Shown piece after piece: positions 51,581 to 60,523 of a DNA stretch of 64,000 nt; the first letter of the stretch is position 1; each line of letters begins with the position of its first letter. Under the pieces are notes generated by a model. It saw only the letters and a program-made list of their open reading frames with translations. It was not told the DNA's origin and made no database searches. The DNA lies in assembly GCA_963700775.1 (NCBI GenBank), contig CAVOYU010000005.1, forward strand, positions 62,001 through 126,000, read 5' to 3'. The DNA comes from Thermohalobaculum sp963700775 (GTDB taxonomy: Bacteria > Pseudomonadota > Alphaproteobacteria > Rhodobacterales > Rhodobacteraceae). A program made the translations under genes and the position numbers.

Positions 51581-53137
51581 CTAATACCACGCGTCCGGCA
51601 CCGACGCCTTTTTCCGGGCCACGTAGTCCTTCAGCGCCTCGTCGACGCCGGGGTCGAGCGGCGGGGCCTCGTATTGCGCCAGCATCGCGTTCCAGCGCTC
51701 ATAGGCCCGCCGCGCTGCGTCCTTCGACCCCTTCTCCTCCCAGAGCTCGCAGCTCTCCGAGTCGGATATGGCGGATTCGAAGAAGGCGGTCTCGTAGTTC
51801 GCCATGGTATGCGCCGAGCCCAGGAAGTGGCCGGCCGGCGCCACGTCCTGATAGGCGGTGACGCCCAGCGCGTTGTCGTCGGTCGCCATGCCGCGCAGCA
51901 GCACCTCGTAGGCGCCGAGCCGGTCGGCGTCGATGATCAGCTTCTCGTAGCCGGTGCAGAGCGCGCCCTCGAGCCAACCCGCGGCGTGGAGCACGAAGTT
52001 GGCACCGCCGAGTGCGGTCGAGAACATCGAATCGGCGCTCTCGGCGGCGGCCTGGGCGTCGGCGATCTTCGAGCCGGTGAGCGACCCGCCGCAGCGCAGT
52101 GGCACGCCCAGCCGGCGGGCGAGCTGGCCGATCACCAGATGCGCCATCACCGGCTCGGGCATGCCGAAGGTCGGTGCCCCCGAGCGCAGGCTCATCGACG
52201 AGAGGAACGGCCCCAGCACGAATGGCGCACCGGGTCGCACGAGCTGGCTGTAGGCGCCGCAGGCCATGCCCTCGGCCAGCGCCTGGGCAACGGAGGCCGC
52301 CGTCGTCACCGGCCCCATCGCGCCCGAGAGGATGAAGGGCGCAACGATGATTCCCTGCCCGGCGCCGCAATAGACTCGGATCGCCTCGGTCACCACCTTG
52401 TCGACCATCAGGGGCGAGTTCGAGTTGACGTTGCCCAGGATCACGCAGCGTTCGTCGATGTTGCCGTGCAGGATGCGGGCCATGGCCACCGAATCCTCGG
52501 CCCGGCTCTTCTCGGTGATGGCGCCAAGATGCGGTTTGTCGCTCCAACGCATGTGGGTGTAGAGCATGTCGAGATGACGCTTGTTCACCGGCACGTCGCA
52601 GGGCTCGCAGGTGACGAAGCCGGAATGGTGCAGGCTCGGCAGCATCCAGGTCAGTTTCACCAGCTTCTCGAAGTCGCCGATGGTGCCGTAACGCCGCCCG
52701 CCATCGAGGTCGCGCACGAAGGGGGCGCCGTAGATCGGGGCGAAGACCTGGCTCCGCCCGCCGATCCGGACCGTGCGGGCCGGGTTGCGGGCATGCTGGG
52801 TGAACTCGGCCGGCGCAGTCTTCAGCAGCGCGCGCGCCATGCCGCGCGGGAGACGGACGCGGGTCTCCTTCACGTCGGCACCAGCTTTCCGCCAGGTCTC
52901 CAGCGCCTGCGGGTCCTGGCGGAACTCGATGCCGGTCTCCTGCATCAGCCGCTCGGCCTGGTCCTCTATGCGGACGAGCGCTTCCTCGTCGAGGAAGTCG
53001 TAATAGGGGATCGCGCGGTTCACATAGGCGGGGGCGGGACGGGCGCTCCGGGCGCGGCGGTCGGTCCGCACGCGGCGGCGCGGCGCGCCCGCGGGCTCTT
53101 CGACCGGGTCCCCGATTCTGGATTCGCTGTCCGCCAT
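51581..53137 (-). CDS. Trimethylamine methyltransferase (MttB) family protein, non-pyrrolysine
   Basis: 518 residues of COG5598/MttB. Start at ATG 53137 (MADSESRIG). Motifs include FGMPEPVMAHLVIGQLARRL and SADSMFSTALGGANFVLHAAG. The frame has no internal amber codon, so it belongs to the large group lacking pyrrolysine, of which glycine betaine methyltransferase MtgB is a characterised example. It would transfer a methyl group from a quaternary amine to a corrinoid protein. No corrinoid protein or methyltransferase activator is in the window. The final stop is TAG. A Pro/Arg-rich N-terminal 40 residues is probably disordered. Confidence 0.85.
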   Translation of the reverse strand: MADSESRIGDPVEEPAGAPRRRVRTDRRARSARPAPAYVNRAIPYYDFLDEEALVRIEDQAERLMQETGIEFRQDPQALETWRKAGADVKETRVRLPRGMARALLKTAPAEFTQHARNPARTVRIGGRSQVFAPIYGAPFVRDLDGGRRYGTIGDFEKLVKLTWMLPSLHHSGFVTCEPCDVPVNKRHLDMLYTHMRWSDKPHLGAITEKSRAEDSVAMARILHGNIDERCVILGNVNSNSPLMVDKVVTEAIRVYCGAGQGIIVAPFILSGAMGPVTTAASVAQALAEGMACGAYSQLVRPGAPFVLGPFLSSMSLRSGAPTFGMPEPVMAHLVIGQLARRLGVPLRCGGSLTGSKIADAQAAAESADSMFSTALGGANFVLHAAGWLEGALCTGYEKLIIDADRLGAYEVLLRGMATDDNALGVTAYQDVAPAGHFLGSAHTMANYETAFFESAISDSESCELWEEKGSKDAARRAYERWNAMLAQYEAPPLDPGVDEALKDYVARKKASVPDAWY

Positions 53138-53322
53138 GCTGTTCTCCCTGGGACGACGGTAGCTCTGGACACATGTGTCGAGCGGTCGGAATCCGCCTCT
53201 CCTGCGGCGGTTTTCGTCATCCGCCCGGCGGCATTCGGCCGATTTCGCCCGGCGCATTCACAGCCGGCCGGTTCTCGGCGATAGTGCGCCATGTCCTGAC
53301 ACTTCGAAAAGGGGGAGACGCC

Positions 53323-54307
53323 ATGACTGCCAAGACGGGATTCGCATCGGTTCGCCTCGACAAGCCGGGCCGCGGCCGGATCTACGATTCGATCGTCGAG
53401 ACCATCGGCAACACGCCGCTGGTCCGGGCGCCGCGCCTGGCCGCCCGCGAGGGGCTGGTGGCCGATCTCTGCCTGAAGCTGGAGTTCTTCAACCCGATCG
53501 CCAGCGTCAAGGACCGCATCGGAGTCAGCATGATCCTCGACCTCGAGGAGCGCGGCATCATCCGTCCGGGCTTCGCCCTGATTGAGCCGACCTCGGGCAA
53601 CACCGGCATCGGGCTTGCCTTCGCCGGTGTGTCGCGCGGCTACCGGGTGATCCTGACCATGCCCGACTCGATGTCGGTCGAGCGCCGCAAGATGCTGGCC
53701 TTCCTCGGCGCCGAGCTGCACCTGACCCCGCGCGAGAAAGGCATCGGCGGCGCCATCGCCAAGGCCGAGGAGTTGCTGGCGACGATTCCGAACTCGGTCA
53801 TGCCCGGCCAGTTCTCGAACCCCGCCAACCCGGAGATCCACCGCCGCACCACCGCCGAGGAGATCTGGAACGACACCGGCGGCGAGGTCGACTGCATCGT
53901 CTGCGGCATCGGCACAGGCGGCACCTTCACCGGCGTCTCCTCGGTCCTGAAAGCCTCGCCGGCCGGGCCTGCGCATGGTGGCGGTCGAGCCGGTGCTGAG
54001 CCCGGTCCTCTCCGGTGGCACGCACTCGCCCCATGTGATCCAGGGTATCGGGGCGGGCTTCATCCCCGAGGTGATGGACACCAAGGCCATCGACGAGATC
54101 GTCAAGGTCGCCAACGAGGACGCGGTGGCCACCTCGCGCGCCCTCGCCGCGCTCGACGGCATTCCGGCCGGCATCTCGTCGGGCGCCGCCGCCTGGGCCG
54201 GCCTCCAGATCGCCAAGCGGCCGGAGATGAAGGGCAAGCGGGTGGTCGTGGTCATCCCCTCCTTCGCCGAGCGCTACGTCTCCACGGTGCTGTTCGAAGG
54301 CCTCTGA
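53323..54307 (+). pseudogene. cysK: Cysteine synthase A, frameshifted
   Basis: A fold-II PLP enzyme of about 327 residues if repaired: VETIGNTPLVRAPRLA, PLP lysine in NPIASVKDRIG, substrate loop PTSGNTGIG and phosphate loop GIGTGGTFTG. It makes cysteine from O-acetylserine and sulfide. The frame breaks at the AAA run 53950-53952: SSVLK should continue KPRRPGLRMVAVEPVLSPVL, found in the +1 frame. Removing one A restores the whole protein to the stop at 54305. Start ATG 53323 has GGGGGAG 5 bases upstream. Could be a homopolymer sequencing error. Confidence 0.88.
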
Positions 54308-54317
54308 GCCGGCGGCA

Positions 54318-54348
54318 GGCCGGGGCTGCTGTAAAGGCCGCCCCGGCC
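54318..54348 (+). terminator. Hairpin after cysK
   Basis: ggccggggc (54318-54326) and gccccggcc (54340-54348) form a perfect 9-bp GC stem with a 13-base loop, directly after the cysK stop and just before the copper promoter. No T-tract follows, so termination efficiency is uncertain. Confidence 0.4.
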
Positions 54349-54349
54349 A

Positions 54350-54380
54350 TTGACCTTCCAGTGCATGGAAGGTCCATATC
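54350..54380 (+). promoter_or_regulatory. CueR/HmrR-type MerR-family operator-promoter
   Basis: The inverted repeat ACCTTCC-N7-GGAAGGT (54353-54373) is the known CueR/HmrR box. It sits between a -35 TTGACC (54350-54355) and a -10 CATATC (54375-54380) with a 19-base spacer, the over-long spacing that MerR-family activators correct. The copper ATPase ATG is about 66 bases downstream. No regulator gene is present in the window. Confidence 0.85.
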
Positions 54381-54446
54381 CTGCCTCACGGGTGCCCCGT
54401 CCCTCGCGGGCGCGCCACCGCAGCCTTGGCCGGGAGAGGCACGCCG

Positions 54447-56930
54447 ATGTCCGCACATGAGCACCATGACCACACCCAGCCCGCCCCCGCCGCCCCGGCG
54501 GCGGTGATCCGCGATCCGGTCTGCGGCATGACGGTCGACCCGGACAAGGGCAAGCCGACGCATGAGCATGGCGGCCACCTGTTCCACTTCTGCAACCCGA
54601 AGTGCCGCGAGAAGTTCATCGCCGATCCCGACGCCTATCTCCAGGCCGAGGATCCGGTCTGCGGTATGAAGGTGAACCGCGCCACCGCGCGGTTGATGTC
54701 GAAGCACGAGGGCCAGCGGTTCTATTTCTGCTCGCCCGGCTGCCAGTCAAAGTTCGAGGCCGAGCCGGCGAAGTACCTCGCCGGCCGCCCCGCCCCCGAA
54801 CCGATGCCGGCGGGCACCATCTACACCTGCCCGATGCACCCGGAGATCGAGCAGGTCGGCCCCGGCGACTGCCCGATCTGCGGCATGGCGCTGGAGCCGA
54901 AGGGCCTGCCCCCGGCCGATGCCGGCCCCAACCCGGAGCTGGTCGACTTCCGCCGCCGATTCGCCATTGGCGCGGCGCTGACCCTGCCGGTCCTGGTCCT
55001 GACCATGGGTCCGATGCTAGGCCTGCCGGTGCGCGGCTGGCTCGGCGAGCGGGCGGCGCAATGGCTGGAGCTGCTGCTTGCCTCGCCGGTGATCCTCTGG
55101 TGCGGCTGGCCCTTCCTCGTCCGGGGCGCGCGGTCGTTCCGGACCATGAACCTCAACATGTTCAGCCTGATCGGCATGGGCGTGGCGGCGGCATGGGCTT
55201 TCAGCGTGGTCGCGGTGCTGGCGCCAGGCATCTTCCCCGCGGGCTTCCGCGACGCCGACGGCCACGTCGGCGTCTATTTCGAGGCCGGGGCGGTGATTGT
55301 GGTGCTGGTGCTGCTGGGGCAGATCCTGGAGCTCGGTGCCCGCGAGCGCACCGGGGCGGCGATCCGGGCACTGATGGATTTGGCGCCGGAGACCGCGCGG
55401 ATCGTGCGGGCGGACGGCCGCGAGGAGGAAGTCTCGCTCGAGGCTGTGAAGCCAGGCGACCGGCTGCGGGTGCGCCCCGGCGAGAAGGTGCCGGTGGACG
55501 GCACCGTGGTGGATGGCCGCTCGGCGGTCGACGAGTCGATGCTCACCGGCGAGGCGGTGCCGGTCGAGAAGGTCGCCGGCGACCCGGTGACCGGGGCGAC
55601 GATTAACGGCACCGGAACATTCGTCATGAAAGCCGAGCGTGTCGGAAGCGACACCATGCTCGCCCGGATCGTCGGCATGGTTGCCGAGGCGCAGCGCTCG
55701 CGGGCGCCGATCCAGAAGGTGGCAGACGCGGTCGCCGGCGTCTTCGTTCCGGCGGTGATCGCGGTGGCGGTTCTCGCCTTTGTCGGCTGGGCCGTCTGGG
55801 GGCCGGCGCCGGCCTACGCCTATGGACTGGTCGCCGCGGTCTCGGTGCTGATCATTGCCTGCCCCTGCGCGCTGGGGCTGGCGACGCCAATGTCGATCAT
55901 GACCGCGACCGGGCGCGGCGCCCAGGCCGGGGTGCTGATCCGGAATGCCGAGGCGCTGGAGCACTTCGCGAAGGTAGATACGCTGATCGTCGACAAGACC
56001 GGCACCCTGACCGTCGGCAAGCCGAAGCTGGTCGCGGTGACCGCGGCGAATGGTTTCTCCGAGCGCGAGGTGCTGCGGCTCGCGGCCAGCCTGGAGCGTG
56101 GCTCCGAGCATCCACTGGCCGAGGCCATCGTTGCGGGCGCCGAGGCGCTGGGAGTGAACGCCGCCCGGGCCGAGGATTTCGAGGCGGTGACCGGCAAGGG
56201 AGTGACCGGCACGGTCGAGAACCGGAAGCTGGCGCTCGGCAACGGAAAGATGCTGGCAGATCTGGGCATGGATGCGGGTGCGCTCGCCGCGGCGGCGGAC
56301 CGACGCCGCGACCAGGGCGAAACGGTGATGTTCCTGGTCGCGGACGACGCCGTCGCCGGGTTCCTCGGCGTCACCGACCCGGTGAAGGAGACGACGCCTG
56401 AGGCACTGAAGGCGCTGCACCGCCTCGGCTTCCGGATCGTGATGGCGACCGGCGACAACGAACGCACCGCGCGTGCGGTGGCGGCGCGGCTCGGCATCGA
56501 CGAGATCCGCGCCGACGTCCTGCCCGAGGACAAGGCCCGGATCGTGCGCGAGCTGCAGGCGGCGGGCGCAAGGGTGGCGATGGCCGGCGACGGGGTCAAC
56601 GATGCGCCGGCGTTGGCACAGGCAGATGTGGGAATCGCCATGGGCACCGGCGCGGACGTGGCGATCGAGAGCGCGGGCATCACCCTGGTGAAGGGCGACC
56701 TGCGGGGGATCGTCCGCGCCCGGCGGCTGTCGCTCGCGACCATGCGCAACATCCGCCAGAACCTGTTCTTCGCCATGGTCTACAACGCCGCCGGGGTGCC
56801 GGTGGCGGCCGGGCTGCTCTATCCGGTACTCGGGCTGCTGATCTCGCCGATGCTCGCGGCGGCGGCAATGAGCCTGTCGTCAGTCTCGGTGATCACCAAT
56901 GCGCTGAGGCTGCGCAGCACCCAGATCTGA
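54447..56930 (+). CDS. copA: Copper-exporting P1B-type ATPase with YHS and heavy-metal-binding domains
   Basis: 827 residues. Two N-terminal YHS domains (IRDPVCGMTVD and AEDPVCGMKVN, about 27-118) and a small heavy-metal-binding domain (YTCPMHPEIEQVGPGDCPIC) replace the usual CxxC HMA domains. The membrane core has the CPC motif (IIACPCALGLATP), phosphorylation site DKTGTLT, the HP motif SEHPLAEA and hinge GDGVNDAPALAQAD. Final-helix MSLSS and YN in the preceding helix indicate Cu(I) class P1B-1. An N-terminal His-rich stretch (HEHHDH) may pick up metal. The ATG at 54447 has GGGAGAGG upstream. Induced via the CueR-type box. Confidence 0.93.
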   Translation: MSAHEHHDHTQPAPAAPAAVIRDPVCGMTVDPDKGKPTHEHGGHLFHFCNPKCREKFIADPDAYLQAEDPVCGMKVNRATARLMSKHEGQRFYFCSPGCQSKFEAEPAKYLAGRPAPEPMPAGTIYTCPMHPEIEQVGPGDCPICGMALEPKGLPPADAGPNPELVDFRRRFAIGAALTLPVLVLTMGPMLGLPVRGWLGERAAQWLELLLASPVILWCGWPFLVRGARSFRTMNLNMFSLIGMGVAAAWAFSVVAVLAPGIFPAGFRDADGHVGVYFEAGAVIVVLVLLGQILELGARERTGAAIRALMDLAPETARIVRADGREEEVSLEAVKPGDRLRVRPGEKVPVDGTVVDGRSAVDESMLTGEAVPVEKVAGDPVTGATINGTGTFVMKAERVGSDTMLARIVGMVAEAQRSRAPIQKVADAVAGVFVPAVIAVAVLAFVGWAVWGPAPAYAYGLVAAVSVLIIACPCALGLATPMSIMTATGRGAQAGVLIRNAEALEHFAKVDTLIVDKTGTLTVGKPKLVAVTAANGFSEREVLRLAASLERGSEHPLAEAIVAGAEALGVNAARAEDFEAVTGKGVTGTVENRKLALGNGKMLADLGMDAGALAAAADRRRDQGETVMFLVADDAVAGFLGVTDPVKETTPEALKALHRLGFRIVMATGDNERTARAVAARLGIDEIRADVLPEDKARIVRELQAAGARVAMAGDGVNDAPALAQADVGIAMGTGADVAIESAGITLVKGDLRGIVRARRLSLATMRNIRQNLFFAMVYNAAGVPVAAGLLYPVLGLLISPMLAAAAMSLSSVSVITNALRLRSTQI

Positions 56931-57038
56931 GCCAGCGCCGGTTGCGACAAGCCACGGTTGCAGACGAGAACTAAAAATCCATTCAATTCAATGTGTTATT
57001 CTGGTATCGTTGTTTCTGTCGTAGACCTGTCCCTCAGG

Positions 57039-57470
57039 CTATGGCTGCGTGTGTAGCGTACACCGAGTAGCGTGTGGTGACCGTCTTGCGTCCGCAGGAC
57101 GGTCACTTCGCGACGAGGGCAGCAGCCGGATGGCGCCGTGGGCCCAGCCCAGCAGGCCCTCGCAGGCCGGCATGGCCTCAGAGTCCGGAGCTGCGATCAT
57201 CCAGGGACCGAACTCGCGGGCGGCACTGTCGCGCGTCACGCTGCCGTCATCCGGCAGGCAGCAGATCCAGACGCCGGGCGCCGCGCCGATCGCTTCGTGC
57301 ATATGGTTGATGCCGACGAGATCGCCGTGGCACAGATGGATCGCGGCTGGATCGGCCGCCGCACCGCGGAACTCGACGGTGGTGGTCGGCATGAGATCGG
57401 CGTCTTCCGCCGCAAATGCCGGCGAAGCGGCCGCGCCGGCCAACACGGCCGGAAGGACACGTCTCTTCAA
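57039..57470 (-). CDS. Secreted protein of unknown function
   Basis: 143 residues from TTG 57470, supported by GGGAGGGGACCC directly upstream. A signal peptide (KRRVLPAVLAGAAASPAFA) leads to a mature domain with TTTVEFRGAAADPAAIHLCH and ICCLPDD; three cysteines and several histidines are present. I do not recognise the family. The last 25 residues are Arg/Ser-rich and span a strong inverted repeat, so the true end may be earlier. Convergent with the copper ATPase; a link to copper handling is only suggested by the Cys/His content. Confidence 0.55.
   Translation of the reverse strand: MKRRVLPAVLAGAAASPAFAAEDADLMPTTTVEFRGAAADPAAIHLCHGDLVGINHMHEAIGAAPGVWICCLPDDGSVTRDSAAREFGPWMIAAPDSEAMPACEGLLGWAHGAIRLLPSSRSDRPADARRSPHATRCTLHTQP
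57077..57106. repeat. Near-perfect 13-bp inverted repeat
   Basis: GTGACCGTCTTGC (57077-57089) pairs with GCAGGACGGTCAC (57094-57106), one T-G wobble, loop of 4. There is no T-tract on either strand. It lies inside the 3' end of the secreted-protein frame. Confidence 0.7.
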
Positions 57471-57562
57471 GGGTCCCCTCCCTTCGTGCCGCGACGGCGG
57501 CCGCTTGACCGACGCGCCGATCGGGTCCAGAGCTTGAGGCGCGAGTGATTCCGGGGAGCACC

Positions 57563-59068
57563 ATGTCTGGATCGTTCCGACGTCCGAGTTTGGCCGGGTC
57601 TTTCCTTGCCGCCGCTCTCCTGTCGCTGCCTGGGCCGGACGGCGCGGCACAAGCGCAGGGGACCGTGGCGGTTCCCTCCCTCGCCGGCGAGACCGCTGGC
57701 GCCGAGCCGGTCGCGGAGAGCGACGCGGATGTGTTGGTCGACCGGCTGTCCGAACCCTGGACCGGTGACCTGGCGGGGATCCTCGAGCGCGGCTTTCTGC
57801 GTGTAGGCACCGCCTACAACCCGGTCATGTTCACCTATAGCGGCGCCGACCAGCGCGGCATCGTGGTCGATGCCGCGGCCGAGTTGCAGGCGCAGCTCCG
57901 CAAGAAGCTGGGCAAGCCGGCCAGCCACCTGACCGTCGTGCTGGCGGCTCTGCCGCGCGACCGGATGCTGCCTGCGCTGGAGCGGGGCCAGGTCGACGTG
58001 CTGATGGCCAACCTGACGATCACCCCCGAGCGACAGGCGCGGGTCGACTTCACCAGGCCAACCCTGACCGGGGTCAGGGAGGTGCTGGTGACCGGGCCGT
58101 CGGCGCCGCTGGTTGCCAGCCTCGACGACCTGGCGTCGGTGACCCTGCATCTGCGCCCCTCCAGCAGTTATGCCGAGCACCTGGCAGCGCTCAACGCCGC
58201 CCGCAGGGCCGCGGGCAGCCCGGAGATCCCGGTCGAGCCGATGGACGAGAACATGGAGGACAGCGACATCCTCGAACTCGTCGGTGCCGGCACCCTGCCT
58301 GCGGCGATCGTCGACAGCCACATGGCGGCGCTCTACGCCCGGATCATCGACGGGCTGACGGTCCATGACGACGTCGTCGTCAACGAGGGCGGCGAGATCG
58401 CCTGGGCGATCCGCAAGAACTCGCCCGACCTGATGGCGGTGCTCGACGGCTTCCTCAAGGGGGCGACCAAGGGCACGCTGCTGGGGAACACGCTCTACAA
58501 CCGCTACTTCAAGGATACGAAGCGGGTAGAGAACGCGATGGAGAACGAGCCAAAGGAGCGCCTCTCCGAAACCTTCGGGCTGATCAAGCGATTTGCGGGC
58601 ACATACGGCTTCGACGCGATCCTGATTGCCGCCCAGGGCTACCAGGAATCCAGCCTCGACCAGAAGAAGCGCAGCCCGGTAGGCGCAATCGGGATCATGC
58701 AGGTGATGCCGCAGACCGCGGGCGACCCTGTGGTCGGCATCCCGGAAATTCACATCGCCGAGAAGAACGTCGAGGCCGGGGTGAAGTACCTGCGCTTCCT
58801 GCGCGACCGCTATTTCAGCGACCCGGCCATGGACGACTTCAACCAGACCCTGTTCTCGTTCGCCGCCTACAATGCCGGGCCGGGCAACATCAGCAAGGCC
58901 CGGAAGCGTGCTGTGAAGATGGGCCTAGACCCGAACGTCTGGTTCGGCAACGTGGAGCTCGCGACCGCGAAGGCGGTCAGCCGCGAGCCGGTGGTCTATG
59001 TGCGGAACATCCTGAAGTACTACGTGACCTACAGGATCTACCGTGAGCGCCTGGAGCTGCAGCCATAG
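57563..59068 (+). CDS. MltF-like membrane-bound lytic transglycosylase
   Basis: 501 residues. A signal peptide (about 1-31) is followed by a periplasmic substrate-binding (SBP-3) domain (about 65-310: LRVGTAYNPVMFTYSGADQ; LMANLTITPERQARVDFTRP). A C-terminal SLT domain then carries the catalytic Glu in AAQGYQESSLDQ and IGIMQVMPQTA, FAAYNAGPGNI. MltF family enzymes cleave peptidoglycan with anhydromuropeptide formation, the binding domain acting as allosteric regulator. ATG 57563 has GGGGAG upstream; 6 codons earlier is an alternative. No lipobox, so probably periplasmic. Confidence 0.9.
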   Translation: MSGSFRRPSLAGSFLAAALLSLPGPDGAAQAQGTVAVPSLAGETAGAEPVAESDADVLVDRLSEPWTGDLAGILERGFLRVGTAYNPVMFTYSGADQRGIVVDAAAELQAQLRKKLGKPASHLTVVLAALPRDRMLPALERGQVDVLMANLTITPERQARVDFTRPTLTGVREVLVTGPSAPLVASLDDLASVTLHLRPSSSYAEHLAALNAARRAAGSPEIPVEPMDENMEDSDILELVGAGTLPAAIVDSHMAALYARIIDGLTVHDDVVVNEGGEIAWAIRKNSPDLMAVLDGFLKGATKGTLLGNTLYNRYFKDTKRVENAMENEPKERLSETFGLIKRFAGTYGFDAILIAAQGYQESSLDQKKRSPVGAIGIMQVMPQTAGDPVVGIPEIHIAEKNVEAGVKYLRFLRDRYFSDPAMDDFNQTLFSFAAYNAGPGNISKARKRAVKMGLDPNVWFGNVELATAKAVSREPVVYVRNILKYYVTYRIYRERLELQP

Positions 59069-59084
59069 TGACCTGCGAGCAGGC

Positions 59085-59270
59085 TCAGCGGTCGTTTCTC
59101 CGGAAGCGGTGGCATTCCGGGCCGGCCAGCAGCGGATCACGGGCGAGGCAGCCGATGAACTCCCGGTCCTCCTCGGTCTCGACGCCGCGGAGCGGAGGGC
59201 CGTTCGGGTAGCTGGTCTCGCAGGCTGCGAGCAGCATCAGGGTCGATAGGATCAACGTCGCCGGCCGCAT
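59085..59270 (-). CDS. Small putative lipoprotein
   Basis: 61 residues. MRPATLILSTLMLLAAC has a clear lipobox (LAAC), so the mature protein would begin at Cys17 and be about 45 residues, with CLARDPLLAGPECHRF holding two more cysteines. Function unknown. Convergent with mltF, 16 bases apart. Confidence 0.6.
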   Translation of the reverse strand: MRPATLILSTLMLLAACETSYPNGPPLRGVETEEDREFIGCLARDPLLAGPECHRFRRNDR

Positions 59271-59601
59271 GGGCGTGCTCTCCCGCAGGATCGAGATGGT
59301 CCGGTTCGAGTCTAGACCGTAGCCGCCGCCGGCGCCAGCGTCGGCACGTCCGGAACGGGCCGGAGGTGGGTCGCGCCCGCCTCGGGTCCCGCATCAGGCA
59401 TCCCGGACAATTCGGCTATAAGGCGTTGCCGGAATGTAACTATGGCCGCGATTCTTGGTCCCGCGGCGATTCCGCACTCTCCCGTACTCGCGTTTCGGGC
59501 GAGAATATAGAGGCGAGCGGTTTGGTTTGGCGGCAGAAACGAGACACGTGCGATCGAAGGCACGTCACTGTCGCGTGACCCGGTAGCGAACGGAGAGAGG
59601 G
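59271..59601. other. Upstream region of the OmpA-family gene
   Basis: 331 bases without a supported gene. It is less GC-rich than its surroundings and includes TATAAG near 59418 and AATATAGAG near 59504, plus small inverted repeats (CTCGC/GCGAG near 59489; GTCAC/GTGAC near 59567). It probably holds the ompA promoter, but I cannot fix -35/-10 boxes. Confidence 0.4.
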
Positions 59602-60432
59602 ATGAAGACTGCCACCTACCTTATGCTTGGGGTTTCGGCGCTGGCGCTTGCCGGCTGTACGAACCTCCCGGGCTCGTCGCTGGGCGCGACGTTCAGTGCG
59701 GAGCGGTATCTGAACGGCGAGCACGGCAGCGACGCGGATTTCAACAGCGCGCTGGCGAAGGAGTACACGGAGCTTGGTCGCCGGGCGGCGTTCAAGGACG
59801 TTCTGTGGCTGAACTCGACGGCGTACATCGCGAAGGCGCAGCAGGCGGAGGCCGGGGTGACGCCTGCGCCGTGGACGCCGGCGGAGCTTGGCGTGAACGG
59901 CGACGCGACGGCTCTGTACGAGACGGTCGTGGCGACGATCAACGAGAACAAGGACGCGCGTCCCGCGGCCTGCGCGCATCTGCAGGCGATGTGGGACCAG
60001 TATCTTGAGGCGCTGCGCGGGGGTCCGACCTTCTGCGTGAAGCCCGAGGATGCGCGTGCGCTTCTGGACGAGGCGCTTGCGGCCTGCGGGCCGCACGGCC
60101 CGGCGAACTTCACGGTGTATTTCGGCTTTGACAAGTCGAACCTGACCGACGAGGCGCGGGCGGTCGTGGACGAGGTCGTGGCTGCGGTGCAGCAGATGAG
60201 CGCGACGGCGCTTTCGGTTGTGGGCCACACGGACACGGTTGGCTCGTTCGAGTACAACCAGGGTCTGTCGGAGCGCCGCGCGGACAGCGTGGCGGCGGCG
60301 CTTGCCGAGCGTGGCATCCCGATGGGTGCGATGACGCTGGCGGGCCGTTCGTGGAGCGAGCTTGCGGTTCCGACCGCGGCCAACGTGCGCGAGCCGCTGA
60401 ACCGCCGCGTGGAGATCACGCTGTCGAAGTAG
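59602..60432 (+). CDS. OmpA-family lipoprotein
   Basis: 276 residues. Lipobox LALAGC ends at Cys19, so it is lipid-anchored. The middle (about 20-165) is a family-unassigned helical region. The C-terminal OmpA domain (about 170-276) has VYFGFDKSNLTDEA, VVGHTDTVGSFEYN and LSERRADSVAAAL, the peptidoglycan-binding pattern, ending NRRVEITLSK. It likely ties outer membrane to peptidoglycan, as Pal does. GGAGAGAGGG precedes the ATG. Codon use is distinctive: Thr is mostly ACG here, whereas neighbours favour ACC, and Leu CTT is frequent. Confidence 0.9.
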   Translation: MKTATYLMLGVSALALAGCTNLPGSSLGATFSAERYLNGEHGSDADFNSALAKEYTELGRRAAFKDVLWLNSTAYIAKAQQAEAGVTPAPWTPAELGVNGDATALYETVVATINENKDARPAACAHLQAMWDQYLEALRGGPTFCVKPEDARALLDEALAACGPHGPANFTVYFGFDKSNLTDEARAVVDEVVAAVQQMSATALSVVGHTDTVGSFEYNQGLSERRADSVAAALAERGIPMGAMTLAGRSWSELAVPTAANVREPLNRRVEITLSK

Positions 60433-60490
60433 GCCGCGAGGCAAGCTTCGGCACCAGTCCGGGGCCACGGCCCCGGCGCATTGAAACCGG

Positions 60491-60519
60491 CCGCCCCGCA
60501 CACCACCTGTGCGGGGCGG
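60491..60519. terminator. Strong hairpin between convergent ompA-type and acyltransferase genes
   Basis: CCGCCCCGCACA (60491-60502) and TGTGCGGGGCGG (60508-60519) form a perfect 12-bp stem with a 5-base loop. It lies between two convergent stop codons and may terminate both transcripts; T-tracts are short (TT on the plus side). Confidence 0.7.
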
Positions 60520-60523
60520 TTCG

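Noticed and set aside
51581..51583. Amber stop in an MttB-family gene, possible pyrrolysine codon
   Set aside because: In Pyl-containing MttB the amber is internal, near residue 334. Here TAG is the terminal stop and the internal position is a sense codon; no pyl genes are present.
59300..59320. T-arm-like GGTTCGAGTC upstream of the ompA-type gene
   Set aside because: The five bases on each side of the loop do not pair and there is no cloverleaf.
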